Part shown: one piece after another, positions 1 through 12,950 of the stretch
Numbering within the stretch: the stretch's first letter is position 1
Layout: every line of letters starts with the position of its first letter
NCBI RefSeq assembly: GCF_030848805.1
Contig: NW_027270429.1
Location: forward strand, 39,108 to 103,107
Direction of reading: 5' to 3'
DNA: 64,000 nt
Origin: Temnothorax longispinosus
Lineage: Eukaryota > Arthropoda > Insecta > Hymenoptera > Formicidae
Position numbers and translations under genes: made by a program
Notes under the pieces: model-generated
The model's database searches: none
Seen by the model: the letters and a program-made list of their open reading frames with translations, nothing else
Told to the model about the DNA's origin: nothing

Positions 1-3000
1 GCCGTCGCAGTCCTTCACCTTCATGGTCGGCGCGACATGTGAACGCTCACGTTACTTGACTCACGTTCAAGGACAGGTAGGAACGATCGGTCGAGGACAC
101 GCCGTTTGGCACGACAAATGCGCTTTTTCGTTCTAACGTTCACGGTCATGGGCGAGGGTGAAAATTCCCGTTGTTCGCGACGCGCGTAGAAAAGATCGAA
201 CGGGGGAGTAAAGAGACGCAGGGTAGAGATAAAGTCGAGGATTGGCGTCGAAGATATGCAAAGGCTTCATTTCGTTGATATAGAATTGTCCGAAAAGTAG
301 CCAAGAATTTGGTAGTAGTAATTGTTCATGAATTTTTTGTTAACAACAGACGCGGCACCTGATGAAACACTCCGCCTATACAGTCAGACTATTAGCCAGG
401 AGGCTTCTGTGATGACTATTAGATTTAATACTTTCCAAGCTTAAAATAGGATTAAAATAGGCGCCATTATTTGCTTCTGCAGATCTTGTTTGTCGACGCT
501 TAAAAAGAAATCGGCCACTTTGGGAAGCCTTCGCGAGACTTCAACGTCACCTCGCGATATTATATATTTTTATGAGGATTGCGGGATTGCGTAAAAGCGC
601 GAGGGACGTTGTTCATAAAGGAGATCTAAACCGATTCAAACCAATTAATCTTGGCTAATCATGGATGATGAAGATGCAGAAAAAATACATTTGTTTCTTC
701 ATGACAAATGTAAAAATAAGGATGATTTAAGATTGATACAATAATTTCACATGCATACGTTAACTCGAAAAGGAGCCGTTGTTGCGATATATCTCTACTC
801 TTCGTAAATATTGATTACACATTTCTGTGAAGCTAGCATGCCTTTTTCACAGATATAATCGATAAACTTTTGTTTTCAAAAAAGTTCTAAAAATAAAGTA
901 TAAAAAATCTAGGGGATCTACTTAAACTATTTTCGAATCGTATCAGAAGCGTTAGAATTCTAGAAAGAAGAGATCTTTATCAATTACAGTGAAATTCTGT
1001 GCAAATGGGGTATTGATTTCGTGAAGGACGATTGCACAGCGTGTGCTCCACTTTGCCGGCAGCAATTTGCCATTCGTGTGGACTGCGTAAAATAAATCCC
1101 GAAGATCGCGGGGTGCTCTAGAAAACGCGTGAAAAGCAGCGCGCGCGCGGCGCCATACGAATATAGATCGCGCGGCACGCGTGCGTGAAAACATGTCACG
1201 GACAAAGCGAATCGAGACTTTTTCCGGTACTCCGCGATAAAGCTTCAGCACGTCGATGAACGTGAAGTTGAACGTCTATAAGAGCTTTATTGGCCGTTAT
1301 AAGCTGCGACCGTGCGCTGCCGCGTTTGATTTTTTTTTCCCTCCGCGGATGACGTACGCGCGTGAGAAAGTGTATGTCAAAGTCTACGCTGATAATCGGT
1401 ACTACGATGTACGAGTCGCTCAGAAGCGAAATGCATATAATCATATATAAACAAACGCAAGACCGCGAAGAACATTTTGCGTAATATTTTTATAATCTTA
1501 AAAGATTAAGATTCTAATGTTAAAAGAGTAAAAGTCTAATCTCATTATTATCTTTTTATTAATATCTTTGATTATATATGAAATGTTTTCGATTCTATCC
1601 TTTTAATATTCGCGTTTTGCATTTTGACCCTGCGAATGTTGAAATCTTCTGTAATGATTGAAAATGTGTACGGAGCTTGCTTGACCAAACTGTCTGAATA
1701 TTTCGACCGACTGGCTCAAATGCTCCGATTTACTCTCGCAAGCTGGTTCTAAGCCACACGCGATGGTAATTCCACGTGTAACAAGATTAAACTTGCGTTT
1801 GAGAAAGTGCAAGGGAATATCGATCAGTGAAATCAAAACACTTTACTATAACAAGATTAGATTTAAAAAATTATTTCATTAGAAAACATATAAACACGTA
1901 TATGTACAGTGGGGAGCATAAATGAGCTCCCCACTGTACATATATATTATTACATATGTACATATATAATTTCAATTTTATATTATATTTTTATACTCGC
2001 GTGTGAATTCGTGTGCACTTTACATAATTGAAATAAGTATTCACGAGAGTAGATATATCGCAGTGACAAGGCTATCAATTATCTCTAAGCGCTGATCATT
2101 TTTCCTTATGTGGGCAGGCAGGTATAAATGTTCGGTATGAATAATATGTTATGGGAATAAAAAACGAATAAGGATGGGAGTGCGTTCATGTTAATCGAAA
2201 AAAACTTGACGGATCTACATGCTCCGCGATGATAGCTCATTCGCGCCGACAAAGTCTCGTCCAAAGCGCATTACTTGTCAAACGGCACGCGGGCTAGCGA
2301 ACGGAAGTCCATTGCATAATATCGAAAATTGCGTAACTCTACAGTCTCGCCGTTGTACAGTCAGGAAGTCAAATTGCTCTCCCAACAAGTATTGTTCTCG
2401 ACTCGATACCGAACGAAATTAAAATCTTTCGCACGTTTCGTGCGTTGCATTAGTGTAAAAAAAGGCCAAATTCTATATACACATATTATTATAACGTTAT
2501 TGTAAAAAAAAAATATTATGTTCTATAAAAATAATTTTTTAAACGTTTTTGAAAAAAGTTCTAATTTAATGGAGATCGTGGTTAACTTCTGCCATGGTGT
2601 TACGCAACAGGCAACATTGTAACTATGGTTAAAACTCTGTAGTACGTTATTATTGTCAGATACTTAAGTTACATAAGCACGAAAATAGACGTAAAATCCT
2701 GCTCGTTTAATATAAGCTTGCAAATTATATACAAGACAGTCTTTACAGACTCTTCGTATCATCTATATTTAATAAAAACTTAGATAATAAAAAATAATAT
2801 TGATTGATATGTTATCAATATCAAAATCATAAAATCCCAAAATAATATATTTAATAATATATTTAAAAAATGCTCTGCTCGTCTTCCAAAAGTTTCTTCA
2901 ACGAAAAGAAAAATCCCGGGAAATTTTCCTTCAATCGGAAGCGTCGAAAACAACAGCGAGACGTTAAGCAATTACTTCGTCCGGATTAAACACGCGGATT

Positions 3001-3172
3001 AAAATCTCGCCGGCGAGACCGCTCGATACAATCGTCGAGCATTCCGCATTTCCTCGAGTAACGATCTCCTCGTTAGCGCGGGCAAACGTGACCGCTTCTT
3101 TTTCCACGACGCGCGGGTGTGTTTCGCGCCGACTTCCGTTCGTCGCATCCTCGAGAGGGGCTGAGGACTCAC
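1..3172. other. AT-rich non-coding block, left edge
   Basis: No convincing exon is seen. The overlapping short ORFs near 1.0-1.45 kb sit in a small CpG-rich patch and have no splice context or family resemblance. If the exon at 3,173-3,214 is real, this block is that minus-strand gene's first intron. It contains one small inverted repeat at 1,899-1,943. Confidence 0.5.
1899..1943. repeat. Short inverted repeat resembling a TIR-to-TIR junction
   Basis: TATATGTACAGTGGGGAGC is followed after 7 bp by its reverse complement, giving a near-perfect 19-bp-arm hairpin. A TACAGTGGGG-type end followed almost at once by its mirror image would fit two Tc1/mariner- or hAT-like termini with the interior lost. 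This assignment is inference. Confidence 0.6.
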
Positions 3173-3214
3173 CTCGAAGACCTCGAGTTCCAGCGTGTCG
3201 ACCTCGACGCTCAT
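3173..3214 (-). CDS. Candidate first coding exon, 14 codons
   Basis: An ATG at 3,214 opens a 14-codon stretch, MSVEVDTLELEVFE, that ends exactly at a strong splice donor (GAG|GTGAGT, last exon base 3,173). Upstream on the minus strand is a CpG-rich block (to about 3.6 kb) suitable for a promoter and 5' UTR. The peptide is acidic and not low-complexity. No later exon is visible, because the intron would run off the left edge. I do not recognise the family. A chance ATG before a donor-like site in GC-rich DNA is the main alternative. Confidence 0.4.
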
Positions 3215-3620
3215 CGTCTATCCTACGCAAACTATAAACCCTCTATAAGGCCAACCTCTTCTGCCACCTTCTGGCACCTGAGCCGCGCCGCCGTCGCCGG
3301 CGGCGAGACGATGACCTCGTCCCCCCCGCTTCGCGCTTCGCCTCTTACATAGTTCTTCCACCTGGGGCCCACCACCGCGGTCTTCTCGTCTCCGCCGATC
3401 ATCGCGGGGCCGCATTAGTCCACCAGCTGGCACCTCGCGATCCAAATTCCGACGTACCTGGTCACCGCACCACCACCGTACCCACCACTCGACTGCCTCT
3501 CGTTCCGGTGACTCGATTGACTCGGTCGTCCAATCGACATTCTCCCGTAGGGTCCGAACACCCGACGCCCCCGTGCTCAATGTTGCGTACCACCTGCTGA
3601 GCGTACGCGTCTTTCACCCG
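3215..3620 (-). promoter_or_regulatory. CpG-rich putative promoter/5' UTR
   Basis: This GC- and CpG-rich patch in an AT-rich context contains a palindromic GCCGCCGTCGCCGGCGGCG stretch near 3,285. It lies directly upstream of the minus-strand candidate exon at 3,173-3,214. Open frames on both strands here look like products of base composition. Confidence 0.35.
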
Positions 3621-5862
3621 TTAGAACGCAATTGTCCGCCGCCGCGAGAAGTGACCGCGAGGGAATCCCGCCCGAGACTTCTCTCGGTCTTCCAAAGTCA
3701 CCGGAAATTTGGATTCACGAAAATTTTGCCTTTTAGACAAGACAAAAAAGTCGCGTTCTCCTCGCGACAAGGTCTCGAAACGTCAAAGTCTTCCTCTTCA
3801 ATGCGATCGCCACGTCTTGTCTGTAGTAGTAACTTCTGCAAGGAAATCGGCGATCCTGTCATCGAGATCGTACACGGCAAAAGATCAAGAAAACAACGAT
3901 GTGGAAAAGACCAAACTTGGATTATTCGCAATGGGATTGTTACGACGCTACATCGCTATTCATCCCTTGTAGTCAGGTTTTTGGAAACTTTCCAAATGAA
4001 GACTGATCGTTGCGATACAGAGTGAATTAAGCATGAATCTCGTAGTAAAGTTTATCATTTATTATCCAAAATATAACATTCTGGGAAAATTATCGTTATC
4101 GCTTGTATCGGAAAAACACGTTTTGGTATCGCAATCAATGTTAACTTACAGGTTATACTCTTTTAATTGTTTATACAACCTTGGAAATATAAGGGCTAAT
4201 TCGAGCTGGCAACGAGTTGCCACGTGTAGGGAAAAAAAGGAACGGCGTATTATTATTATCATCGTTGCTCTCCTTACATGCGGTAACGCGGTTTATTCAT
4301 GGTTAGACGCGTTATCTAACACGCCTTCTCCTGATGAATTCTGTTATCAAGGAAGCAGGGAAACAATGGCATCTAACCAGTAGATTATTGTACTCACAAT
4401 TGGCTCGTTTTGAATTAATTAATTTAATCCTCGTTCGCATATTAAAAATACTAAAAGCAATTTCTCTTTATCTTCTTCTAAAAGATTTAAAAAGATTTTT
4501 AAACGCACTCGTACAAAAATATCATTTTAAGTTATATTTTTAAGTCAACCATTGTAGTTGTAAGACAAGAAAATTTGCCAAATTGTACAGCAAGTAATCA
4601 TTTCGCAAGATTGATGAATGAATAAATTAAAAAAATAGTTACTGCGTGCATAAATCGAATAGATACAGCGAGGAATATAGGCACTGAAACGTTGCCGCCT
4701 GTATCCGACACGCACACACTCGCCGGGCTATTCTCCAAGTTAAATAGACGTTTCCCATCCACGAAAACATGTCATAGAAAAAGATCGCAACGCACACTTA
4801 TCTACCCACGTGTAGGCTAACTATCGCGTTTATGTGTCAGTAACCGGAGACGGCTCGCAATGGACGGTGTGCGGTATCCCGTTTTCCAGAGGCGGCCGTC
4901 CGTTTCTCGCTAATTCTAGCTCTGGGTACGCCTATGAAATCAACTACCCTTAGTATTTATGCATAAATACCTATTGACCGCTCGGAAAGCGGCGCATCCG
5001 TTCCGCTTCTAGACCAGAATGACCTTATCGGGCAGGTAACAAAACAACTGTGCATCGCGAAACGCGTCTGATGCACTTCCGCCTCGTCCCTAATGAGCTT
5101 ATCGCGAATGCTGGAAGGGCAAGGGACGAGCAATTCAAGATTGCTCTCTCTCTCTTTTTTAGAAAGAGCGACTTCTGATAATGAGAATTTAAAACAAGCA
5201 AAGAATCGACAGCGATTGTCCATTAATTAAGGGCGCGTGAATTAAAAGCTGATCGTCGTCTTTCACGAAACCATTAAAAAAAATACGAAAGTATATATCG
5301 GCGTATATTTAATTAATAAACATAATGTGTGAGATAACGCTCCTCGAAAATTGCTATCGAGAGCAAGAACACCTCTCGCGTACTAAGTACACGTGCACTC
5401 GAGCGAACGCTTCAAGTAGATCCTTCCAGAGTAGCGTTCGGCACGCTCGCTCTTCGCCGTCCTTGATCCCGCATACTAGAGTGATGTCATCGTTCGCCGA
5501 AGCCGCCACCTCTGTTGCCGCGTCTAGCAACGAAAATATCCGGGCTTCCTCCCAAAATAATATAACCAGCAAGCCTTGCGGTGACCGCGCGCGTATCCGA
5601 GCCCGAGAGATTTCCAAGGATTTCCGCCGCCGAAACCTATCAGTCGATCGCGCCGGAGACGCGATATATAGAAGAGGGCTCTTATATAAGATATAATGGT
5701 GCCGAACCAGGAAATTGTTCCAGCATTCTAGACTGCCGAAATACCATCGATAGAAATAGCGCTGTCTAACTTTTGCTCGCGATACTTACACGTATGTTTA
5801 ACGTTCAGAAACATTTCAGAAAATGGAACAAGTAACAATATATTACTTTTGCATTTAATAAT

Positions 5863-6060
5863 ATTTAAAAAATAAAAAAAATTGAAAAAAGCTTTAAAAA
5901 GTATAAAATAATACTTTTAAGAATCATTAATTTGGCGCCGACTTCAAAAATTGAAAAGTATTATTCATTTTGCACCGATTTCAAAAAATTAAAAGGGATT
6001 CTTAAAAGTATTATTTTATCCTTTTTTTAAAGCTTTTTTCAATTTTTTTTATTTTTTAAA
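5863..6060. repeat. AT-rich inverted repeat (MITE-like)
   Basis: The left arm (5,863-5,924) and right arm (5,997-6,060) are near-complementary, through an AAAAAAGCTTT core and an ATAATACTTTTAAGAATC segment. The loop is about 70 bp. A GAAGTTGGTT tag follows at 6,080 and recurs at 6,336. No clear target-site duplication. Confidence 0.6.
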
Positions 6061-7323
6061 AACTTTTTAGAGCTTTTTTTGAAGTTGGTTCGATTTAAAA
6101 AAAATTTTTTATTTTATACTTTCTTAGTGCTTCATTAAATTAATATGAATAATTATTATCGCATATTTTCTTACTGCTCCGTACCCTAATGTTCTAGCGC
6201 GATATTTATGTACTAAAACCTTCCTGGAGAATTGCTCTATAGGACAGTGAAAACCGCACTTGAATCCGTCCAATAGTTTTAGAGAAAATCGTGGACATAC
6301 ATACATACACGCCGAATATAGAACCTCCTTTTTTTGAAGTTGGTTAAAAAAGATAACAATTCGATAACTTTTACTTTTCTTGCTGAGTTAATCATTTGTT
6401 TAATTATTTCCGAATAAAAAATAAATGTTTTTTTACTTTCAATCTGAAGATGAAAGGCGGTTAAGATGAAGCTTAGATATCTGTTAGTGAAACCAACTGT
6501 CGGTTTCCTTTCTCGCTCAGAGAAATCATAAACAAATCACTCTATACTCGTGGGCGGCTAAGTATAGAACGATGGCTATATGCGAGTACGGATATGGATG
6601 GTACGTACGGCATAATTAACCCCGGATCTTCTGGCATAGAGTGACGCGCGGCCGGCAGTCTATAACAGGGGCTTTCGTGATCTCGTCTGGATTTCGTCTG
6701 GAAAAGCACAGCGCGGAGTTTTCGACAATAATGGAACCGCGCGGTACTCCACTTCCGTTAGTAAGTGCGTAGCGTGATGACTCTTTGCTGTTACAACGGA
6801 TTATTATAATAGTATAGTCTAAATTGTTATTGTGCGGTGAGACGTAAATTTTTATCCACAATTTGCATGGATAAACATTTGGTATTCGTTTATCGTATGA
6901 AACACGCGAGAAAGATCTTGCATATTTTTTCTAAATCGTAAAAATTGTAGAATAAGCGAGGGAAATTTTGCGTATATTTTCTCTGAACCGTAGATCCCAG
7001 AAACTAAATAAAGAGTAGAGCAATTACGTCAATACGAAGGCAATATATTGCTCGGTGTGTGCAAGTGTGTGTATGTGAGACGCACTCTCTTGATAAAACA
7101 TCAAAACTAATCAATTCTCTATCTCTTTCTAAAAACAAAAGTAGAAGACTTAGAAGCATTCCTATATATTGTACGCGCACAAAAACAAAAATTCGAACGG
7201 ACCGAAAACGCGAGTGATGAAAAAAGGAAAGAGAAAGTTCGGAACACGTGTGCAATCTCGAGGTGTAGGTTTGCGACCGAAATACGCACATCCATTTATA
7301 CTTCTCTTCGCGCACGCGTCACG

Positions 7324-7920
7324 TAAGATAAAAGTATCAATATACCGGGACACAGAGTACATACGAAGAATTTTCTTACTAAAAGTTGAAGAACCATTCA
7401 ATTTTTGATAAAGACATGGTAGAGTGTGAAAGCAGACTATATTTTATAAATGGAAAAGTAAATATTTGTTGGAAAATTGCTTTTGAACATCAAATTTTAT
7501 TAAAATGTTAACCAGTTGAAATGACCCAATACGTGAACACTTGAAAAATTATAGTATAAAAGGATTATAATATCTTCTGTCTATCTCAACTTTGAAAATT
7601 GATACATATCAATAAGTCACGTTCGGTTAATATTTACACTTATAGTTATCTTAAAGAAAATTGTCGTTCTGCTTATGACTTATATTCTGTAACACTAATA
7701 AAATGTGATTCTCAGCTATGTCCATAAAAAAATATTTTTTATTTCAACAAATGTTTATGCCAATACAATTTCTTTTTCATAATATTTTGTATATCTTATA
7801 TTTTGCGAACTAATTTTTATTTTTGCGTTTATAATTCAAAATTCTTAGTATATCGTAAATATATTACTAACTCTCCACCTATATCGGGACCTGTCTCGAT
7901 ATATTGATACTTTTACCTTA
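7324..7920. repeat. Inverted repeat pair about 540 bp apart
   Basis: TAAGATAAAAGTATCAATAT at 7,324 recurs in inverted orientation at 7,893-7,920 with few mismatches, and the matches extend into a CGGGAC/GTCTCG stretch. They may be terminal repeats of a degraded element, but no transposase ORF lies between them. Confidence 0.5.
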
Positions 7921-9614
7921 TTTATTTTCCTCCTCAAAGAGAATTTTACCATAGACGCAAAATAAATTATTAAAATTAATTGTAGAATTAATTGTAAAAT
8001 AACCGGAACAGGCGTCGATATATCTGCATCGGACTTCAATAGGAATCGTGTTACGCTCCATATACATTACCTACAAAGGTGCCGACGGTCTTCATAGTAA
8101 CGATTGTAATTCGTGGTATTGATGACGAAACGGATATACCGTCGATGCGAGAGAACGTGAAATAAATGCAACGTGCGTTCTCTTATCGATCGCATTGGGT
8201 GCATCGTCGTCGTACGCGATCGTCTCCAGCATCCGAGATGCGTTGTGCAACTCGCTGATGCTATGCATGACAGACCATCTTTGTAACGCTAGGTTGTAAA
8301 TGAAATGTCATTCACAATGCTTCCACGTCTCGATTTAGAAAAAAAAATAGAAAGAAAAAATAATATTGTATAATAAAAAAAATTAACATTCCGTAAGAAT
8401 ATTCTATAGACATGTTTTTGATGATACCGCGATTTCGTCCATCTTACGTCATTTACGAGCTCCTCGAAAATATGAATTTGAAGGCGAAACTAAAATCGAA
8501 ATAAATCCGACGCGCCCGCGTGCTCTTATTATCGTGTCAGCTGCATCATCACTTTTTGCAGCATCTCAGATCCGTTATGTAAGTCGTTGTATCGTTTTAC
8601 GCGGGGCTACGATGAAGCACTTCAAGGAACACGAGCGATATATGGTGCTAACCGTGCCATAGAGCTTTTTTGCACCTTCAGCCGCGGTAACGGCGATGTG
8701 TATTCGATAATTGGCATTCGACCAGAACCTCCTGTCATTCGTTTCAATTATCTGGCTTTGTCGGTGACACAATCGGCTCTGCGACACCCAGACGAGCAAT
8801 ACTGATGAGCCGGGCGCCTTTTTTCCTTCCCTCGCCTTTATTCAACCCGGCTGTATGGTAATGAGAAACGCTGCGATTGTGCGATGTAACGTAAACCCAT
8901 TTGGATTTAACGATTATTCCGGACTGCGCACGCAAGTTTCGACACCAAATATTATCTTTGTAAGCGAAAGTATACATGCTATTTTCGTTTTGTTTCTCTA
9001 TATGCCTTCCAAACTAAATAATTTCTTTAGATTGATATATTGATACGATTTCACAAACGTGGCTGGGATTCAGTTTAAATAAATTTGTGCAAATTGAAAA
9101 TCCAGTTATCAAAAGCAATCATATTAAAACAATATTGAAAAATACTACGTATTTTTTTGTTTGACACGAAATACCAGAATAATTGAGTAAAAGTATATAA
9201 ATGAAAGGACAAAGAATAAATCATTTTCATAACCGTATTGCATTACAACAGGAACCGCTGCATGCCAAAAGTCGAAGGGTCACAAGTCCGGCCGGCCTCA
9301 CTCTCGGATTATCGCATAATGAAACAATAATGAAACGACCCACGCGAAGTTACAATTTCCTAGGAAACATACGTAAAAGTGGGACGCCTAACATCGCTGT
9401 CGGAGCCAATGGTCGCATGACAACCGACGACATTTTATCATTTAGGCGCATGAGTCTATCAGAATTTGTATAATGGCTCCAAGTTTTTGGAAAAAAGCTC
9501 AATAATTTATTTTCTCAAAGTAATTAAAACATGAAAATTTTAAATCTTAACTCAAATCTTTTTTACGATTAAAAAGATCTATAAGCTTTTCTAAATTTGT
9601 TAGATATCTACATA

Positions 9615-9616
<2 letters not shown>

Positions 9617-9656
<40 letters not shown>
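9617..9656. repeat. (AT)n microsatellite
   Basis: An uninterrupted run of about 20 AT dinucleotides. Confidence 0.95.
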
Positions 9657-9664
<8 letters not shown>

Positions 9665-10545
9665 TAAATTTATCTGTAGGTGCTTGCCAGAGAATATACG
9701 GAAAGTAAACTTTAACGAAATTTATTTTAATATACGTAATCTAGAATCAGTAAATAAATCAAGATATCTCTGGGGTATCATCACGTAGGCAGCAATCTCG
9801 ATATTCCGAAGATAAAGTATCTTTCGTTGATCGAAGAGTGAAAACAATTTTCAAACTATTTCGCATAAAAAGGAACGTAAGGAACGCGTAAAAAGAGTCT
9901 GTCTAAAACGTCGTGAAACTTTCTTAATAAATTTTTTCTTCCTTTTCTTTCCTTCACGTATATTTTATTCAGACCGGCCAATCGATACTATCGCCGGCTG
10001 GCTACTCTCGAATTAGTTTCATTTGTGCCTAATTCCGTCGACGGGTTAAAAAAACAGATTGACATAAACGACAGTACGACCATAGCGTGTCGTGCTTTTA
10101 CGATCCTAAATGTTGACACGTTGCTTATTATCTAATAGAAAGTTTTGTTGTGTTTTGAGAAGAGTGCTAACTTTGAGAAGATTCACGAGATCATCAAAAT
10201 TAAAAATTGCTTAGAAACTAAATCCTAGTTGTATCAATTTCTTCAGAAAACTCCTGCATGCAATTCTAAAAATTCAGAGAATATTTTATTTAAAGTAATT
10301 TTTCTAAAAAAAAAAAAAAATAATAATAATATTATAATTAACATTTAATTTACTTTTCCTTAGCTCTGGTAAGTATTCTGTCCATGGTATAGAGACTCTA
10401 AAAGAAATCTATAAAAGATTAATACGGAATCGATGTACGAAGTAAGAATTTGTACCTTATGATCAAACGTAGATATTGGTGACACAACGTAGATATACGA
10501 TATCTACAATATCGAACATATTTAATCATCGCAATGTGTATACAC

Positions 10546-10795
10546 AGCCAGCCGCGAGATATTAATAATAACTGAATTGCTCATTCCCTCTGAGTGTCGA
10601 GCATTATTAGGTTGCTCGTTGCTCCAGTTTAAGTTTTCCAGGCCAACAGGCAGTATCGTCTTGCGTAAATCAACGTCCCTATACAGAGTGTCTATTACCA
10701 TTGCCGGATGTCCTTTCGATCGCAAATTCTTTAGATAGAATTGCAGAAAATCTATGCATGGAAAATTTGCGACTCGAAACACTTTTAATTTTCGA
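10546..10795 (-). CDS. Candidate internal coding exon, unknown product
   Basis: On the minus strand a good acceptor (polypyrimidine ATTTTTTTAG, first exon base 10,795) opens into about 83 codons without a stop, to a weak donor candidate (GCT|GTGTAT, last base 10,546). The peptide has balanced, non-repetitive composition (for example VDLRKTILPVGLENLNW). That is unusual for chance ORFs in this AT-rich sequence. I recognise no domain, and no companion exons were found nearby. It may be a lone exon of a gene in another block, a gene relic, or chance. Confidence 0.3.
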
Positions 10796-12950
10796 CTAAA
10801 AAAATCTTGGCTCAAATTAAATTTCCCTTTAAGTAAACATTTAGGCTGACTGACGGAACTAATTTAAGCTCGACTGACGAAAAACAAGCTTTGATCATTC
10901 ATTTATATCTTTGAAGCCCGGCCAAAAATCTCTAATCTCTGACGTTAAGTGTCACCGACGTTGATTAGATGTTCTATCAAATTATGCGAAAATCTATTTT
11001 AAAGTTATCAACGAATGTCAACAGTCATTATAGCTGATGAAGCGAGACACTTCATGTAATAGGGGTCCAGATTTCCATCGGCCGCGATGGAGCGAAGCAA
11101 TTAAGCAATGGCGGATTAAAGTAAATTGCGTCATTACATCTATAAGTATCCGGGCGGTAAACTAGCTAGCAATAACTGATCTTAACCTCCTTCGACTTTA
11201 CAGTGTACGTAACCAGCGCACGTAACGAGCAATTGAATCTCTTGCCATAAATTCAGGTTTTTAATTCTTTGCGCAATAATGAGAAACTTTAGTGATAGCG
11301 CGCGAACATGTTTACAAGTTCCATAAATAATTCGTAAAAACGCATCCGCTTGATTCCTCAGGTCAGTGCAGCTGAAGTTTATACACGCTTAGGATAAACG
11401 GAAGCTCGTTTTCAGTGCAAATTGATTTTATTGTTAGTTGGCCCTGGTACGGCTACAAAATTGACAATCTGTCTGCCCGCTGGTCCGACGACTTTACGAC
11501 CAGCACTTTCGATCAAGATACTCCGCGAATATAATAGAATTCTCAATGAGCCACCTATTTACCTTTTACCTTGCAATAATTCAGCCACTAGTTGATTGTC
11601 CAGTCCATCTGCGTGTTTATTATTGATCCGCGCGTACGTTTGTAAAGCGACCGATAAAGATGATTAACAACACGTGGCATTGGCGACGCTCCCATTTATT
11701 CTGACAGCGCGCGACCGTACGAAAAAATTCCCCCGGGGGGTGGAGGGGCCCTAGTCATCAACGTAACGCTAACCGTAATTTCTCCCGGCGAATACATTTC
11801 CAAGGTCGGGTTATGCTCGAGCGAGCCGATAAACGTCTCGCCGTGAAATCGTGAAAGACAAGTTAAACGACGCGTTTCGCGACACGCTGGAAAAGACTTC
11901 TAATTAATTAAACTTCACCGAGCGTTCAAATGAAAACGTGAACCTCATCCTGTCCCGTCATTCTCTGCGGCTTTATCGATCGACAGGCACGCAAATGCAG
12001 CTGCAAAATCAACATCGAAAAAAAAAGGTTGAGCAACCTACTTTTCATCCTGCGGCGAAAAGGAAATGCACTTTTCATTCGATAAACGCTAACGCGATAT
12101 TGTCTTCCTCGCTTTGCGGCCTCTTTGCCCGTTCTAACAAAGCGAATTAATCGAAAACGAGAACCCGGATAAAACACAAAAATCTTTTGCTTCTTTTAAA
12201 CCGTCCCTTATCCTCTCCAGCAAAGTTACGTTGACGTCACGTTTTCCCCGAGATACGCTTAAATACAGTCTCGATGCAATTTGAAGATTTCCTCGGCCAC
12301 AAGGGATGATCTGCCCCATTTCAATACCCCGGCATGGTGCTTTTCCACTCGTCATTACGTCGTTCTCGAGGGAGCGACTTCTTTACTCTCGTCGCGCTCG
12401 CAACAAAAGCACCCTCGCCGACGTCGTTTTAACGATCGTCACATCCATGTATAGAAGGAAGAAAAAAAGCAAATTCAAGACCGAAAGAGAAGAAAGAGAA
12501 ATAAATAGGCTCCGCACATATAAAAATCCGACTGTTCCGATTTAAACATATAAAGAGAGACTTAATCGGCATTTCTCATTCAACTGTGTGGACTAAATTA
12601 ATTTTTCCCGAAACCGACAGAATTCACCAATAATTACATCTCCACCGAAACAACAGGAGGGGAAACAACAGAAGGGAAAGTTCAATTGACGTTTTCTTGC
12701 GAAATAAACTAAATTAATTTTTCATCTCCGGAAATCAAACGATTGTTCGTGAATTAATTGATCTCCGCTGAAAAACAAGGTAAAAACACGGTAAAAATAA
12801 AGAGCTAATCGATGCTCCTTGCTGAACTGAAATAGATCAATTTTTCAGTTCTCAGTATCAAATACCCTCATCCCTTGATTAAACAATAAATTCCACAACA
12901 ATTTAATCAACATTTCTCGATAAATAAAGCTTTTTCCAAACAATTTTCGC
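10796..12950. other. Non-coding block
   Basis: AT-rich sequence becoming more CpG-rich from 11.6 kb onward. No gene or element recognised. Confidence 0.4.

Larger units (their letters stand above)
3621..10545. other. Non-coding, repeat-containing block
   Basis: Mostly AT-rich sequence with mildly CpG-rich stretches (4.8-5.7, 8.0-8.9 kb). It holds inverted repeats at 5,863-6,060 and 7,324-7,920 and an (AT)n run at 9,617-9,656. Short ORFs (for example 5,325-5,696 and 9,201-9,473) lack splice or family support. No gene recognised. Confidence 0.45.
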
